NCBI GenBank assembly: GCA_030267125.1
Contig: JAJDJJ010000004.1
Span: forward strand, 1 to 64,000
Direction of reading: 5' to 3'
DNA: 64,000 bases
Origin: Bacteroidales bacterium OttesenSCG-928-B11
Lineage (GTDB): Bacteria; Bacteroidota; Bacteroidia; Bacteroidales; WCHB1-69
Every line of letters begins with the position of its first letter. Position 1 is the first letter of the stretch. A program made the position numbers and the translations under genes. The notes beneath the pieces are model-generated. The model saw nothing but the letters and a program-made list of their open reading frames with translations, ran no database searches and was not told where the DNA came from. This document shows, piece by piece, positions 9,648-20,063 of this stretch.

Positions 9648-12600
9648 CTATTCTTTGATGAATTTTTTAGTTGCCATGACACCATCTCCTCTAAACAAGA
9701 TGAAGTAGATACCATTTCGCAACTCCTCAACATGAATTAGGAAAGAGTTTCCGCTGATATTTTCGGTGCGTATAATTTGCCCCAAATCATTCAGGATAGT
9801 ATAGTTGTCAAATTCTCTATCGGTCTTAATCGTTAGAACATTTCGGGCAGGGTTAGGATAAAGGATAATGTTGTTTTCGATCTCTACCTCGTTTATACCC
9901 ACTTGGAATATCACCCTGATAGAAGAATCTCCCTGCACATTCCGGAAAGTATAGGATGTGACATTTCCCACATTTACTTCATTGACCAATACGGATTGGA
10001 TAACATACTCTTCGTTTGGAAGGATATGGAAAGTGGTGTCCGTTCCCTCTAAAATTCTGATCTCTCCGGAAGGGGTGATTGTTCCTCCGGCATCAGCTGT
10101 TGCCGTGATCGTATAATATACAGGATCAGGGATGAATTCATCGGTGGTAAAGGAAGTGTCAATCGCGGCGCTGATTCTCTTCTCTCCGCAAATAGAGAAT
10201 ATCTCTACTAAATAATGGGTAGAAGAGGTAAGTTCTGTAAAATCGTAGGAGTTCGTCATTACAGTATCTATTTGATACTCATCATCATCTTCTGATTTAT
10301 AGCGAACAACCCACTCTATTCCGTTTTCAGCATCCCAGGATATCTTTGCTGATTCCGTGTCAATACTGTCGATAACGATATCTGTGGGAGCTAAACAAGG
10401 AGAGTAGCGAATAGAGATATTGTCGATTGCTGCCGGCGGTTGTTCTCCGTTGCTTCCGTCATTGGTCCACAAAAAGTAAAGACGGCAGGTATCAGAGGTG
10501 ATATGGCCGTTTAATGAGATGGAATCACTTCTCCACGCATCATTGAGGTTGAGTTTAGAGAAGAGGCAGAAAGCATTGGCAGGAGCACTATTGGAACCGG
10601 CAGTCACAGGAGCCGGCGCGCCAATATAAACGCTCAAGTAGTCAAGGTTGCTTTGCCCTTTCCCCTTCCAGTCGAAAGTGAGCATATAGTCTTCATGTGG
10701 TCCGCTGGGGAAACAAAAGTCGCGGTATGCCCAAATACTTGTCGCAAAATAGTTGGCATAACTATGAGTAGCTCCGCTATCCGCAGACACATACAACGAT
10801 TGTGAACCGCCGAAGGTGTTGTTGGTAGCCGTGTCAATAACCCATTTATTCCGGTTGCTATTGACCATCGTCCAATTGCGATTTTCAGAGCTCGTTTCAA
10901 AGTCGAAAGCATAAGGAATTGACGCCGGTATTTGTGCGGTTTTTCCCGATACGGCATCTGTCCATTCACTGAAATCACCCTCATCACATACGCGACGAAG
11001 ATAAAAATCGTAATGTGTATTGGATTCAAGTGTGGTCAATGTGTGCGGATTGCTTGATGTGGCAATAATTGTCCCTTCTGATGCCAGATTGAAGCCGGCT
11101 GTTCCGTAAGCGATTTCCCAGCTACCGCCTTCTGTGTCCGTCCAACTAAGGGTAGCGTTTGTCTTGCCTATTTGCTCCAACGTAAGCGAAACAGGAGCAT
11201 AACATGACGGGATCGTATCCACCATGATATCATCAATATAGAAAGTATTTCCGTCACCATTTTCCCATTTAAACGCGATATATTCGCCTCCATCCATGTA
11301 TTCGTCGAAACGCACGGTATATTTCGCCCATTGATCATTCTGCGCGGGGATGATGGCGCTCACGGCAGCGAATGTAGTGGAATCTATCGGGTCGGTCATC
11401 ACACCCACCGTCAAAGTGCCGGAAGTTGTATCGGTAGTTTTAGCCATAAAGGAGATTTGCAGTTCGGGGAGGTAGCTTTCGAAAGCGGGAAGAACCGCGA
11501 ACGTGGCTCCCACATACGAATCTTTCATCGTCAATGAAGAATACGCACTAACATAGTGTGAGCTGTTTGCCTCTTGATACACGGATGGGTAGTTGCTGCT
11601 TCCTGCGCCGAGAGCGTTCCAACATGCCGGCAGTTGATTACTGGTGTATGTGTCGAAATTTTGCCGGTAAGGAATAGTGTCAAAGTCACACTCTGTAGTG
11701 AAGGAAACCGAAACCCAATCAGTGGTATCCTCTTCGGAGCAAATCCCTCTCACCCTCACTTCGTAGCCGGTAGCCGCATCCAAATCGTATAAAGCCTCAT
11801 TCGTCTTATATTCCACCTGATCGCATATCCATGCGCCACCGGTTTTTCTGTGACAAAATTCATACTCGTGCGCACTCCCTAACTCAACCCAACTGATTTC
11901 CACACTATTGGGTGCGATTTCGGAGGCTGTCAAGGATTGCGGTGTGATGCAGTTGATGTAGCTGCAAGCTAAAAATTGAATAGCATTTCGATAGGTACTC
12001 GTTCCGATGGCAGCTGACGGAGCTGACGGAGAGATATTTACAAAATGATCATAATGATAAATGCTTCGTTCGTGCGTTCCGGAAAGCGTTTGGAAATAGC
12101 TGGGTAATGCGCCATGCATGTAACCGGTTCCTGTATTGTCATCTATAGCAATAACCACATTGCTTGTGCCATCGTATTCAAACGGCGTGGTAAAACGTAT
12201 ATCCGTCCAGTTATCTTTGCCGCCAGCAACGAATGTAACATCACCTTCAAAAACTTTCGTCAGGGAAGTGTCGCTGATCCAAGCTGTGTTATTTTGAAAT
12301 ACAGTGTCTTGGGTAAGTCCTAAATAGAGTGACATTTTCCGGGTCATATCAGCGGTTCCGGTATATTGAAATGCCATGCCGGTGATGATATCGGAGTTGT
12401 TGATTTCTTCTGCCAAGTAGATCTGTTGTGCATAGGAATAACCGCGGGTGTATGTTGTGGGCAACATATCCCCGTCTGTGTTAACCGTGTCGTTATCCAA
12501 TGTGAAAAAATCATAATAAGTATTACATGTAGTATAGAATGACAAGGAGACGCCTTCGCTGGTATCGGTTGCGCAGAGGCTTTTTACCACAAAGGAGTAC

Positions 12601-13367
12601 GCCGAAACTGGGTTTAAGCCCGTTAGCAAAATAGACTCATTTTCAGTGGTTCGATATTGCCAGTCATCATATCCGGCTTCGGAATATGCCACAAGGTAAT
12701 TGCCGGCGCTTCCTTCCCAGCCAATATTCGCAGACTCTCCCGTTGTATTTAACAGCTCCACATTTCGAACCGGATTGCAACTGGCATCAGCTTCAATTCT
12801 AATACTATCAATAAAAATACCCGCTCCCTCCGAGTCCCACGCAAAGGCTAGATAACAACCTGTGTCCGTATAATTTTTGACATTAAAAGTGGTACCTCTA
12901 AATTCCGTCACACTTTGCAACTCAATTTTATCCACCTCGGAAAAGGTGCTTTCCGGACGGGTCGGATCGGTCAAAACACCCAAGCGAAGCGTGCCTTTGG
13001 TACTGCTCCCTGCTCTTGCCATAAATGTAACTTTTAATTCATTGATATTGATAAGCGATCGATCAAATGGCGGAAGAATAGCGATAGCTGTCGCTGATGA
13101 ACCGCCTACGAGAGAGAGTGAGTTTGGCGGGGTAGTGTATCGGATATTTGAATGTATTGACACTGAATTATGCCCTATCCAGCAAGGGGGAAGTGTTGTA
13201 GAAGAATCGAAATCCTCATTATAGGGAAGTTCCCGGATGTAGCAACTGTCGGGCGTATCATTCGCGGCTTGAGAATGATGGACAGCGGCTTGAGAAGAGT
13301 TAGCTACAAAGAGCCATAGCGACATTAAGAAAATGGTCGCGCAGAATTTAGAAAATGTCTTTTTCAT
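9648..13367 (-). CDS. T9SS-targeted secreted protein with fibronectin type III and cleaved-adhesin/choice-of-anchor-J domains
   Basis: Signal peptide; repeated 'Y.EDFDSSTTLPPCW' and fn3-like 'APTDIVIDSIDTESAKISWDAENG'; C-terminal sorting domain 'IILYPNPARNVLTI...NGIYFILFRGDGVMATKKFIKE'. Confidence 0.9.
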   Translation of the reverse strand: MKKTFSKFCATIFLMSLWLFVANSSQAAVHHSQAANDTPDSCYIRELPYNEDFDSSTTLPPCWIGHNSVSIHSNIRYTTPPNSLSLVGGSSATAIAILPPFDRSLININELKVTFMARAGSSTKGTLRLGVLTDPTRPESTFSEVDKIELQSVTEFRGTTFNVKNYTDTGCYLAFAWDSEGAGIFIDSIRIEADASCNPVRNVELLNTTGESANIGWEGSAGNYLVAYSEAGYDDWQYRTTENESILLTGLNPVSAYSFVVKSLCATDTSEGVSLSFYTTCNTYYDFFTLDNDTVNTDGDMLPTTYTRGYSYAQQIYLAEEINNSDIITGMAFQYTGTADMTRKMSLYLGLTQDTVFQNNTAWISDTSLTKVFEGDVTFVAGGKDNWTDIRFTTPFEYDGTSNVVIAIDDNTGTGYMHGALPSYFQTLSGTHERSIYHYDHFVNISPSAPSAAIGTSTYRNAIQFLACSYINCITPQSLTASEIAPNSVEISWVELGSAHEYEFCHRKTGGAWICDQVEYKTNEALYDLDAATGYEVRVRGICSEEDTTDWVSVSFTTECDFDTIPYRQNFDTYTSNQLPACWNALGAGSSNYPSVYQEANSSHYVSAYSSLTMKDSYVGATFAVLPAFESYLPELQISFMAKTTDTTSGTLTVGVMTDPIDSTTFAAVSAIIPAQNDQWAKYTVRFDEYMDGGEYIAFKWENGDGNTFYIDDIMVDTIPSCYAPVSLTLEQIGKTNATLSWTDTEGGSWEIAYGTAGFNLASEGTIIATSSNPHTLTTLESNTHYDFYLRRVCDEGDFSEWTDAVSGKTAQIPASIPYAFDFETSSENRNWTMVNSNRNKWVIDTATNNTFGGSQSLYVSADSGATHSYANYFATSIWAYRDFCFPSGPHEDYMLTFDWKGKGQSNLDYLSVYIGAPAPVTAGSNSAPANAFCLFSKLNLNDAWRSDSISLNGHITSDTCRLYFLWTNDGSNGEQPPAAIDNISIRYSPCLAPTDIVIDSIDTESAKISWDAENGIEWVVRYKSEDDDEYQIDTVMTNSYDFTELTSSTHYLVEIFSICGEKRISAAIDTSFTTDEFIPDPVYYTITATADAGGTITPSGEIRILEGTDTTFHILPNEEYVIQSVLVNEVNVGNVTSYTFRNVQGDSSIRVIFQVGINEVEIENNIILYPNPARNVLTIKTDREFDNYTILNDLGQIIRTENISGNSFLIHVEELRNGIYFILFRGDGVMATKKFIKE

Positions 13368-13538
13368 TAATTGTTGATGTTAGAATTGATTTGTTAAAAT
13401 GTTAATATGTTAATAACCAGACATTAAGCCCATCACATAATGGGTGGGCAAACTTACATAAAAAAACTCGGGTTCACGCACCCCCAGAAGAAAGTCTATA
13501 ATAAGAGTTGGAAAAAAAAGAAAATCAACACGTTTCGA

Positions 13539-14120
13539 TCAATTATCCTCAATATGTTTGGGGAATGAGAGCCAGTGCCGGTACTCTTGTCCGAGATTTT
13601 TCACAGCGGTTTCCCACATCTTTTCAGGAGAGGTGTTAAAGATAAACTCTTCGTTCTCTTGACTCACCACCCACATCGAGCGGCTAATCTCGTCATCCAG
13701 CTGTCCGGGCGACCAACCGGAATATCCCACAAAAAACTTATAACGCAACTGTGGAATAGCGTCGTTTTCAATCAAGGCCAGCAGGATATCATCATAACCA
13801 ACATAAACATTTTTCAGTAGTGGAGGTTCGTTTCCACCATGACGATGATTATGAATACCAAACAGCATTTCCGAAAGAACCGGGCCTCCAAGATAAACAC
13901 TCTCGTCAATTTTGATCGAAGGGATTATCTCATTCACCGTGCTGTCGCTGGGCTTGTTCAAAATCAGCCCCACCGTAGATTCCGGACTATAATCAGTGAG
14001 CAAGACCACGGCACGATTGAAGAATATGTCGTTATAGAAAGGCACTGAGATAAGCACTCTGCCCACGGCCGGTTCCAATCCCGTGGAGTTAACTTTCATA
14101 AAATCAGTAGGAAATCGCAT
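13539..14120 (-). CDS. YqgE/AlgH family protein
   Basis: 'GRVLISVPFYNDIFFNRAVVLLTDYSPESTVGLILNKPSD...VYLGGPV' and 'FFVGYSGWSPGQLDDEI'. Confidence 0.95.
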   Translation of the reverse strand: MRFPTDFMKVNSTGLEPAVGRVLISVPFYNDIFFNRAVVLLTDYSPESTVGLILNKPSDSTVNEIIPSIKIDESVYLGGPVLSEMLFGIHNHRHGGNEPPLLKNVYVGYDDILLALIENDAIPQLRYKFFVGYSGWSPGQLDDEISRSMWVVSQENEEFIFNTSPEKMWETAVKNLGQEYRHWLSFPKHIEDN

Positions 14121-14134
14121 AAGCCAATTTTTAT

Positions 14135-14167
14135 TATTTTTGCCTGCCCTTTAGCAAGGCAAAAATA
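14135..14167. promoter_or_regulatory. Inverted repeat TATTTTTGCC-N13-GGCAAAAATA presenting a -7-like TATTTTTG box on each strand
   Basis: Arms 14135-14144 and 14158-14167; each arm matches TAnnTTTG on its own strand, between divergent yqgE and the MurL-like gene. Confidence 0.5.
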
Positions 14168-14234
14168 CTATTTTCATACCACAGTTTTGGCTAAAAACAA
14201 TTAAAAAAAGACCTTGTTCGATTAATTTATTAAC

Positions 14235-15506
14235 ATGCGTACTGACAATCAAAATTTATTCTATTCTTTACGCGAAAAACATCCTATTTTCACCTACTAC
14301 GGTTTTGATTTTCAGATTGATGAAAACGGCACTCTCAACTACTCCTTCGATTTCAGAATTGGGGACACGTACCGTTTCGAGCCTTTAATGCAGTTGCAAC
14401 CGGGCAACTATTGCCGAAGGAATATCGATGATAATTTGTTAAAAGGACTCATTTTCCATATCGGCATGATCGAGTTAATCAGTTACTGGAAGTGTGTTTG
14501 TTCGCCGGTCATACACATTCGTAATTATAAGTTGAATGAAGAACAGCAAGCTTTCTGGTTGAAACTCTTTCACAAAGGATTGGGTGAATTTTTCTATCAA
14601 AATGGGATTGACACGCATGACATACCGTTCATCACCTTTTCATTCGACGACAATGCTATTGCCATCGACAATTTTGAATACCAACAAATCGCAACATCTG
14701 ACCGCATTATCGTTCCGATCGGCGGCGGAAAAGATTCCGTAGTAACATTAGAAAAGCTGAGGATAAAAAACGAAGTTGTCCCTTTCATCATCAATCCGCG
14801 GGAAGCCACGCTGGCCTGTTCCGCTACCGCCGGTTTCCATGGTAAAAACGAAATCATCATCCTGAACCGCGAAATCGATCCGCAACTGTTGGAATTGAAC
14901 CGGCAAGGTTTCCTCAACGGGCACACTCCTTTTTCCGCTATGCTTGCGTTTCATTCATTATTAGCCGCTTATACCACTGACATCAGAGAAATCGCACTCT
15001 CGAATGAATCCAGCGCTAACGAACCGACCATTCCCGGCACCGATATCAACCACCAATATTCCAAGTCGTTGGAATTCGAGCAGGATTTTCGGGCGTACGT
15101 TGCCAGCAACATGAGTAACGTTGCTCATTACTACAGCTACTTGCGTCCATATAACGAACTTCAAATTGCGGCAATGTTTGCCAATTACCCCGATTATTTC
15201 CCGATTTTTCGAAGTTGCAATGCTGGGAGTAAAGAAAACAGATGGTGCTGCAACTGTCCGAAATGTCTTTTCACTGCCATCATATTAGCTCCATACATCA
15301 GCGAAGAGCAATTAATTGCGATTTTCGGAGAAGATCTTTTGGATAAACCCTCGCTCCTACCCTACTTCCGCGAACTCACGGGAATTGCTGAAAACAAACC
15401 GTTTGAGTGCGTGGGCACAGTCGAAGAAGTGAACAAAGCCATCAATATGGTTATAGATAAATACAAAGACAAATACTTGATAAAAAAATATATAGATGAA
15501 AAATAG
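14235..15506 (+). CDS. PP-loop (GGGKDS) protein resembling UDP-MurNAc-L-Ala-L-Glu epimerase (MurL)
   Basis: 'IIVPIGGGKDSVVTLEKL', 'LNRQGFLNGHTPFSAMLAFHSLLAA', 'ALSNESSANEPT', 'WCCNCPKCLF'. Confidence 0.65.
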   Translation: MRTDNQNLFYSLREKHPIFTYYGFDFQIDENGTLNYSFDFRIGDTYRFEPLMQLQPGNYCRRNIDDNLLKGLIFHIGMIELISYWKCVCSPVIHIRNYKLNEEQQAFWLKLFHKGLGEFFYQNGIDTHDIPFITFSFDDNAIAIDNFEYQQIATSDRIIVPIGGGKDSVVTLEKLRIKNEVVPFIINPREATLACSATAGFHGKNEIIILNREIDPQLLELNRQGFLNGHTPFSAMLAFHSLLAAYTTDIREIALSNESSANEPTIPGTDINHQYSKSLEFEQDFRAYVASNMSNVAHYYSYLRPYNELQIAAMFANYPDYFPIFRSCNAGSKENRWCCNCPKCLFTAIILAPYISEEQLIAIFGEDLLDKPSLLPYFRELTGIAENKPFECVGTVEEVNKAINMVIDKYKDKYLIKKYIDEK

Positions 15507-16386
15507 ACCAACACTTTTGATATTGGCAGCCGGCATGGGCAGTCGTTATGGCGGTTTGAAACAATTGGATCAACTGGGACCAAACGGGGAGACGATCATG
15601 GATTATTCCGTAAAAGATGCTATCTCGGCCGGTTTCGACCGAGTTGTTTTTGTCATTCGCAAATCGATGGAAGACACTTTTTGCGAATCTATCATTCCTA
15701 AATACAGAGAGCTAATCCGTGTCGATTACGTTTTCCAAGAGTTAGACTCGTTACCTGACGGTTTCACGCCCCATCCCGAACGAGTGAAACCTTATGGCAC
15801 TGCGCATGCTTTCCTGATGGCAAAAAAGGCTATCGACACGCCATTCACTGTTATCAATGCCGATGATTTCTATGGGGCGGACGCATTTCAAACCATTGCC
15901 GGTTTTTTGCAAGAAGAAAACGGAGACCACACACCGCAATGTGCCATGGTTGGTTATCGTCTTGAGAAGACGCTGTCGGAGAACGGCTCCGTATCCCGCG
16001 GTGTCTGTCAAACCGACGATCACGGCAACCTCACCTGCATACGGGAAATGTATAATATTAGAAAGGAAGGAGATACGATCATCACCGAAAATGATGGCGT
16101 AACCACAACGCTGCCTGCCGGCACACCTGTCTCTATGAACTTCTGGGGTTTTCATCCTTCCATCTTCCCGCTCTTAGAAGAGTTGTTCCGCAAGTTTTTA
16201 ACAGAAAACAGCAACAATCTTACAGCAGAATTTCAAATCCCATCCGTCATCAACCACATCATTCTCAACCAACTCGCAAAAGTCAAAGTACTCAGCAGTA
16301 CCGCAGAGTGGTTCGGCGTAACCTACGCGGAAGATCGGGAAACGGTAGTACGGAAATTAAAGGAAATCTATTCAATTTTGAAATAA
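15496..16386 (+). CDS. Nucleotidyltransferase (NTP-transferase / sugar-phosphate nucleotidylyltransferase-like)
   Basis: 'LLILAAGMGSRYGGLKQLDQLGPNGETIMDYSVKDA' and 'PFTVINADDFYG'; start overlaps the upstream stop. Confidence 0.85.
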   Translation: MKNRPTLLILAAGMGSRYGGLKQLDQLGPNGETIMDYSVKDAISAGFDRVVFVIRKSMEDTFCESIIPKYRELIRVDYVFQELDSLPDGFTPHPERVKPYGTAHAFLMAKKAIDTPFTVINADDFYGADAFQTIAGFLQEENGDHTPQCAMVGYRLEKTLSENGSVSRGVCQTDDHGNLTCIREMYNIRKEGDTIITENDGVTTTLPAGTPVSMNFWGFHPSIFPLLEELFRKFLTENSNNLTAEFQIPSVINHIILNQLAKVKVLSSTAEWFGVTYAEDRETVVRKLKEIYSILK

Positions 16387-16440
16387 CGCGAACTTTCAAG
16401 ATCGCGACTTCAAAGCGTTGCATTCATTAGTCATTAAACT

Positions 16441-17193
16441 GTGAGATATTTCATCAAATTAGCATACAACGGAACACCATTTTTCGGATGGCAACGACAG
16501 CCGGAACAAATTACGGTGCAGGAAATTGTGGAACGGGCTTTTTCGCTGCTATTACGAGACGAGGTCGCCATCACGGGTTGCGGGCGCACAGACACCGGCG
16601 TACACGCGTCGGAATATTTCGCCCATTTCGATTATAAACAAACACTTACTGAAGAAGAACGGGAAAAACTAGTCTTCAAGCTGAACGCCTTCCTGCCCAA
16701 AGAGATCGTCATATACCATATATATATGATGCAAGATGACGCACATGCGCGTTTCGATGCCATTTCCCGCTCCTACCGCTACCACGTGGAGCTGGCAAAA
16801 AATCCCTTTACTTTTCATTTTGCCCATCGGGTGTATGAAAAACTATCGATAGAAAAGATGAACGAAGCATCCGAAATTTTATTAAATACAACTGACTTCA
16901 CTTCGTTTTCGAAAGTACATACGCAAGTCAATAATTTCAACTGCAAGGTAACACATGCCCAATGGATTTTGCAAAACGACCAGTTGCAATTTGAGATTAC
17001 GGCGGATCGATTTTTGCGCAATATGGTGAGGGCAATTGTGGGTACCACGCTGGATGTGGGACGCGGCAAAATGAGTCTCGACCAGTTTCGCGAAGCTATT
17101 GAAAAGAAAAATCGCAGCGCCACCGGCACTTCCGTACCCGCGCATGCACTATTTTTGGAAAACGTTCGTTATCCTGATGATTTTAAACTCTAA
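16441..17193 (+). CDS. truA: tRNA pseudouridine(38-40) synthase
   Basis: 'IKLAYNGTPFFGWQRQPEQITVQEIVERAF', 'GCGRTDTGVHA', 'FLRNMVRAIVGTTLDVGRGK'; GTG start. Confidence 0.95.
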   Translation: MRYFIKLAYNGTPFFGWQRQPEQITVQEIVERAFSLLLRDEVAITGCGRTDTGVHASEYFAHFDYKQTLTEEEREKLVFKLNAFLPKEIVIYHIYMMQDDAHARFDAISRSYRYHVELAKNPFTFHFAHRVYEKLSIEKMNEASEILLNTTDFTSFSKVHTQVNNFNCKVTHAQWILQNDQLQFEITADRFLRNMVRAIVGTTLDVGRGKMSLDQFREAIEKKNRSATGTSVPAHALFLENVRYPDDFKL

Positions 17194-17234
17194 AGGTGAA
17201 AAAGAAATATAACAACCAACATATAAGATCCATA

Positions 17235-18671
17235 ATGCAAAAGGCATCTCTCAAAAACACATACACCTATCTTCTTCCTTTTTTGTTCCTGTTCATCATC
17301 ATTTTTCAAAACAGCGCCTGCAAGTCACCGGATACAATCGAGAATGCAAAGTTGAAATTTTCTAAAAGCATCATCACTTTCGATACCGTTTTTACTACGG
17401 TGGGTTCTGTGACCGAACGATTTACCGTTCAGAACCCATACAATTTTGAAGTGACCACCGACATCTATTTAGCTGGTGGGGACCGGTCGCAGTTCAGTAT
17501 CAATGTGGACGGACTATCGGGACATAGTTTCCGCGACGTGACTATTCCGGCTAAAGACAGCATTTTCATTTTCGTCAAGGTGAACGTCAACCCAAATGAC
17601 GCCAATGCGCCTTTTTTGTTAGAGGATTCCATCATTTTTCGAAATGGAAGCAACAAACAGCAAATGAATTTAGTTGCTTACGGACAGAACGCTAATTTTA
17701 TCGTGGCGGATAGTGAGCTGGGGGCAAGTGGCTTACGTTATAAGATTGTGGCTCGCGAAGGGCAAACTGTCACGTGGACAAAGGAAAGGCCCTATGTCAT
17801 TTATGGCTGGGCTGTTGTAGATTCGCTCGGCAAGCTGATCATTGAGCCAGGCACGGAGATTTATGTACACAATGGCGGAGGACTTTGGGTTTACCGTCAT
17901 GGCAACATTGAAGTCAACGGCACGCTGGAGGATCCGGTCTCATTTCAAAGCGACCGGCGGGATGCTTACGTGACAAACAACGGCGCCCTATGGAATCGTA
18001 TTTGGATCAACGAAAGCAACCATAACAATATCATCAACTACGCCATCATCAAAGATGCTTACATTGGTGTGCAGGTCGATGTCTTGGAAGAATTTTTAGC
18101 GGGGAAGACAACCATTCAGAATACGATCATCAAAAACAATGCCGGCTGGGGCATTTTAGGCCGCGCCGCCAATATCGATATTATCAATTGTGAAATCAGC
18201 CAAAGCTGGCAATATGCCATCGAATGTGCCATCGGCAATTATTCCCTGAAACATGTCACGGTTGCCAATAGTGCCACCGGCCGGAAGACGCCTTCACTAT
18301 GGATCTCCAATAACTACATCTATTCTGATGGATACTCAAACATAAATATGATTGGCAACACCAACTTTACCGCGCAAAACTGTATCTTCACCGGCAACAT
18401 GGCTGATGAGCTCGGCTCCAGTGTGGCCGACGGCGCTACCTTCACCCATCTATTCGAAAATTGTCTCATCAAATCCAAAGAGAATAAATTACAAAACTTC
18501 ACCCAATGCCTCTTCAATAAGGATGTCAAGTTTGAGGATTTCGCCAAAGGTGATTTTCGATTAACCGTCGAATCTCCCGCTATTAACGCCGGTAAAAACA
18601 TCGGCATTTCAAACGACATACAGGGGAAGAGTAGAGATGAGAATCCGGATATTGGAGCGTATGAGTATTAA
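17235..18671 (+). CDS. Lipoprotein with right-handed beta-helix / choice-of-anchor-Q-like C-terminus
   Basis: Lipobox near 'FIIIFQNSACKS'; 'ESPAINAGKNIGISNDIQGKSRDENPDIGAYEY'. Confidence 0.75.
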   Translation: MQKASLKNTYTYLLPFLFLFIIIFQNSACKSPDTIENAKLKFSKSIITFDTVFTTVGSVTERFTVQNPYNFEVTTDIYLAGGDRSQFSINVDGLSGHSFRDVTIPAKDSIFIFVKVNVNPNDANAPFLLEDSIIFRNGSNKQQMNLVAYGQNANFIVADSELGASGLRYKIVAREGQTVTWTKERPYVIYGWAVVDSLGKLIIEPGTEIYVHNGGGLWVYRHGNIEVNGTLEDPVSFQSDRRDAYVTNNGALWNRIWINESNHNNIINYAIIKDAYIGVQVDVLEEFLAGKTTIQNTIIKNNAGWGILGRAANIDIINCEISQSWQYAIECAIGNYSLKHVTVANSATGRKTPSLWISNNYIYSDGYSNINMIGNTNFTAQNCIFTGNMADELGSSVADGATFTHLFENCLIKSKENKLQNFTQCLFNKDVKFEDFAKGDFRLTVESPAINAGKNIGISNDIQGKSRDENPDIGAYEY

Positions 18672-18675
18672 TTGA

Positions 18676-19662
18676 TTGATGTCGGATCATTCATCTATAA
18701 ATTTTGCAATCTTGAGCAATCGCCGGTATAATTCCTATAAAAATTTCCTGCTAAAGAGATTCGGAGGACGAATTCAAAAGCTAACCATCGACGCGGGATT
18801 TTCATGTCCGAACCGAGATGGGGCGATAAGCAGTGGCGGCTGTTCGTTCTGCCTCAACGACGCCTTCAATCCATCTTACTGCACACCGGAAAAGAGTGTG
18901 GTGCAACAGCTGACCGAAGGGATTGAATTTCATGCGAATCGCTATCGCAGAGCGGAAGGATACTTGGCTTATTTCCAAGCTTTTTCTAATACGTACGCAC
19001 CGCTAAGCAAACTAAAGGAAGTGTATGCGCCGGCATTGGCCAATCCGCTCATCAAAGGAATTGTTGTGGGAACGCGGCCGGATTGTATGGACAAGGAGAA
19101 ATTGGCATATTTTAAATCGCTGAATGAAAATATCTTTGTCTCTATCGAATACGGCGTGGAGAGCACCGAGGATCGGACATTGCAACGGATCAACCGAGGA
19201 CATGACTTCCAATGCGCCGCGGACATGATTGCGGCAACGGCAGAAGCCGGCATCCACACCGGCGCACATTTCATCTTCGGGTTACCCGGGGAAAACCCCG
19301 ATCTATGGTTCAATAACATTCACAAAATCAACAATCTCGCAATTAACAGTGTCAAATTCCACCAACTGCAAATCATAAAAGACCGCCCAATCGAGCGGGA
19401 ATTTTACGAAAAACGGGACGATTTCTATCTTTTCGACATCAATAATTACATCGACTTCATCACAGAGTACATCACCTATTTGAACCCGAACTTCATCATC
19501 GAGCGATTTGCCGGCGAAGTGCCTCCCCGTTATTTGGCGTTCAGCCACTGGGGAACTACCCGCTACGACGTCGTGCTGCAACAAATTGAGAAAAGATTAG
19601 AAGAGAAGGATAATTTCCAAGGCAAGCGATTTTCTTCCCCTATTGATATTCATAGTAAATAA
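18676..19662 (+). CDS. TIGR01212-family radical SAM protein (YhcC-like)
   Basis: 'RIQKLTIDAGFSCPNRDGAISSGGCSFCLNDAFNPSY'; 'GIVVGTRPDCMD'; 'HTGAHFIFGLPGE'. Confidence 0.93.
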   Translation: MMSDHSSINFAILSNRRYNSYKNFLLKRFGGRIQKLTIDAGFSCPNRDGAISSGGCSFCLNDAFNPSYCTPEKSVVQQLTEGIEFHANRYRRAEGYLAYFQAFSNTYAPLSKLKEVYAPALANPLIKGIVVGTRPDCMDKEKLAYFKSLNENIFVSIEYGVESTEDRTLQRINRGHDFQCAADMIAATAEAGIHTGAHFIFGLPGENPDLWFNNIHKINNLAINSVKFHQLQIIKDRPIEREFYEKRDDFYLFDINNYIDFITEYITYLNPNFIIERFAGEVPPRYLAFSHWGTTRYDVVLQQIEKRLEEKDNFQGKRFSSPIDIHSK

Positions 19663-19727
19663 CCGAAGTGCTTGTTGATGCACCTGTTGAAATAATCTGT
19701 AAATTCGCGACTTTTGAACACAATAAC

Positions 19728-20063
19728 ATGGATAGCACAAGACAACAAAAGATAGGGCAACTGATTAGAAAAGAGTTAGGCGATATTTTCCTTACCGACG
19801 GGAAGGAAATTTACGGCTGCATGATCACCGTAACGCGGACAAATGTATCCAAAGACTTATCCATTGCGCGGTCGTACCTCAGCATTTATAACTCGCCCAA
19901 CCCCCAAGCGGTTTTAGCGGCCGCAAAGGCTAACACGAAAAACATCCGTTTCCGGCTGGGACAGAAAGTGAAGAACCAACTCCGTGTCATTCCGCAACTG
20001 GAATTTTTCATTGACGATTCGTTGGATTATATTGAGAATATTGAGAATTTATTAAAACAGTAG
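19728..20063 (+). CDS. rbfA: 30S ribosome-binding factor
   Basis: 'MDSTRQQKIGQLIRKELGDIF...TVTRTNVSKDLSIARSYLSIY...RFRLGQKVKNQLRVIPQLEFFIDDSLDY'. Confidence 0.95.
   Translation: MDSTRQQKIGQLIRKELGDIFLTDGKEIYGCMITVTRTNVSKDLSIARSYLSIYNSPNPQAVLAAAKANTKNIRFRLGQKVKNQLRVIPQLEFFIDDSLDYIENIENLLKQ

Noticed and set aside
13430-13465. Short palindrome GCCCATCACATAATGGGTGGGC upstream of the T9SS cargo gene
   Set aside because: Short and imperfect; not enough to claim an operator or RNA element.
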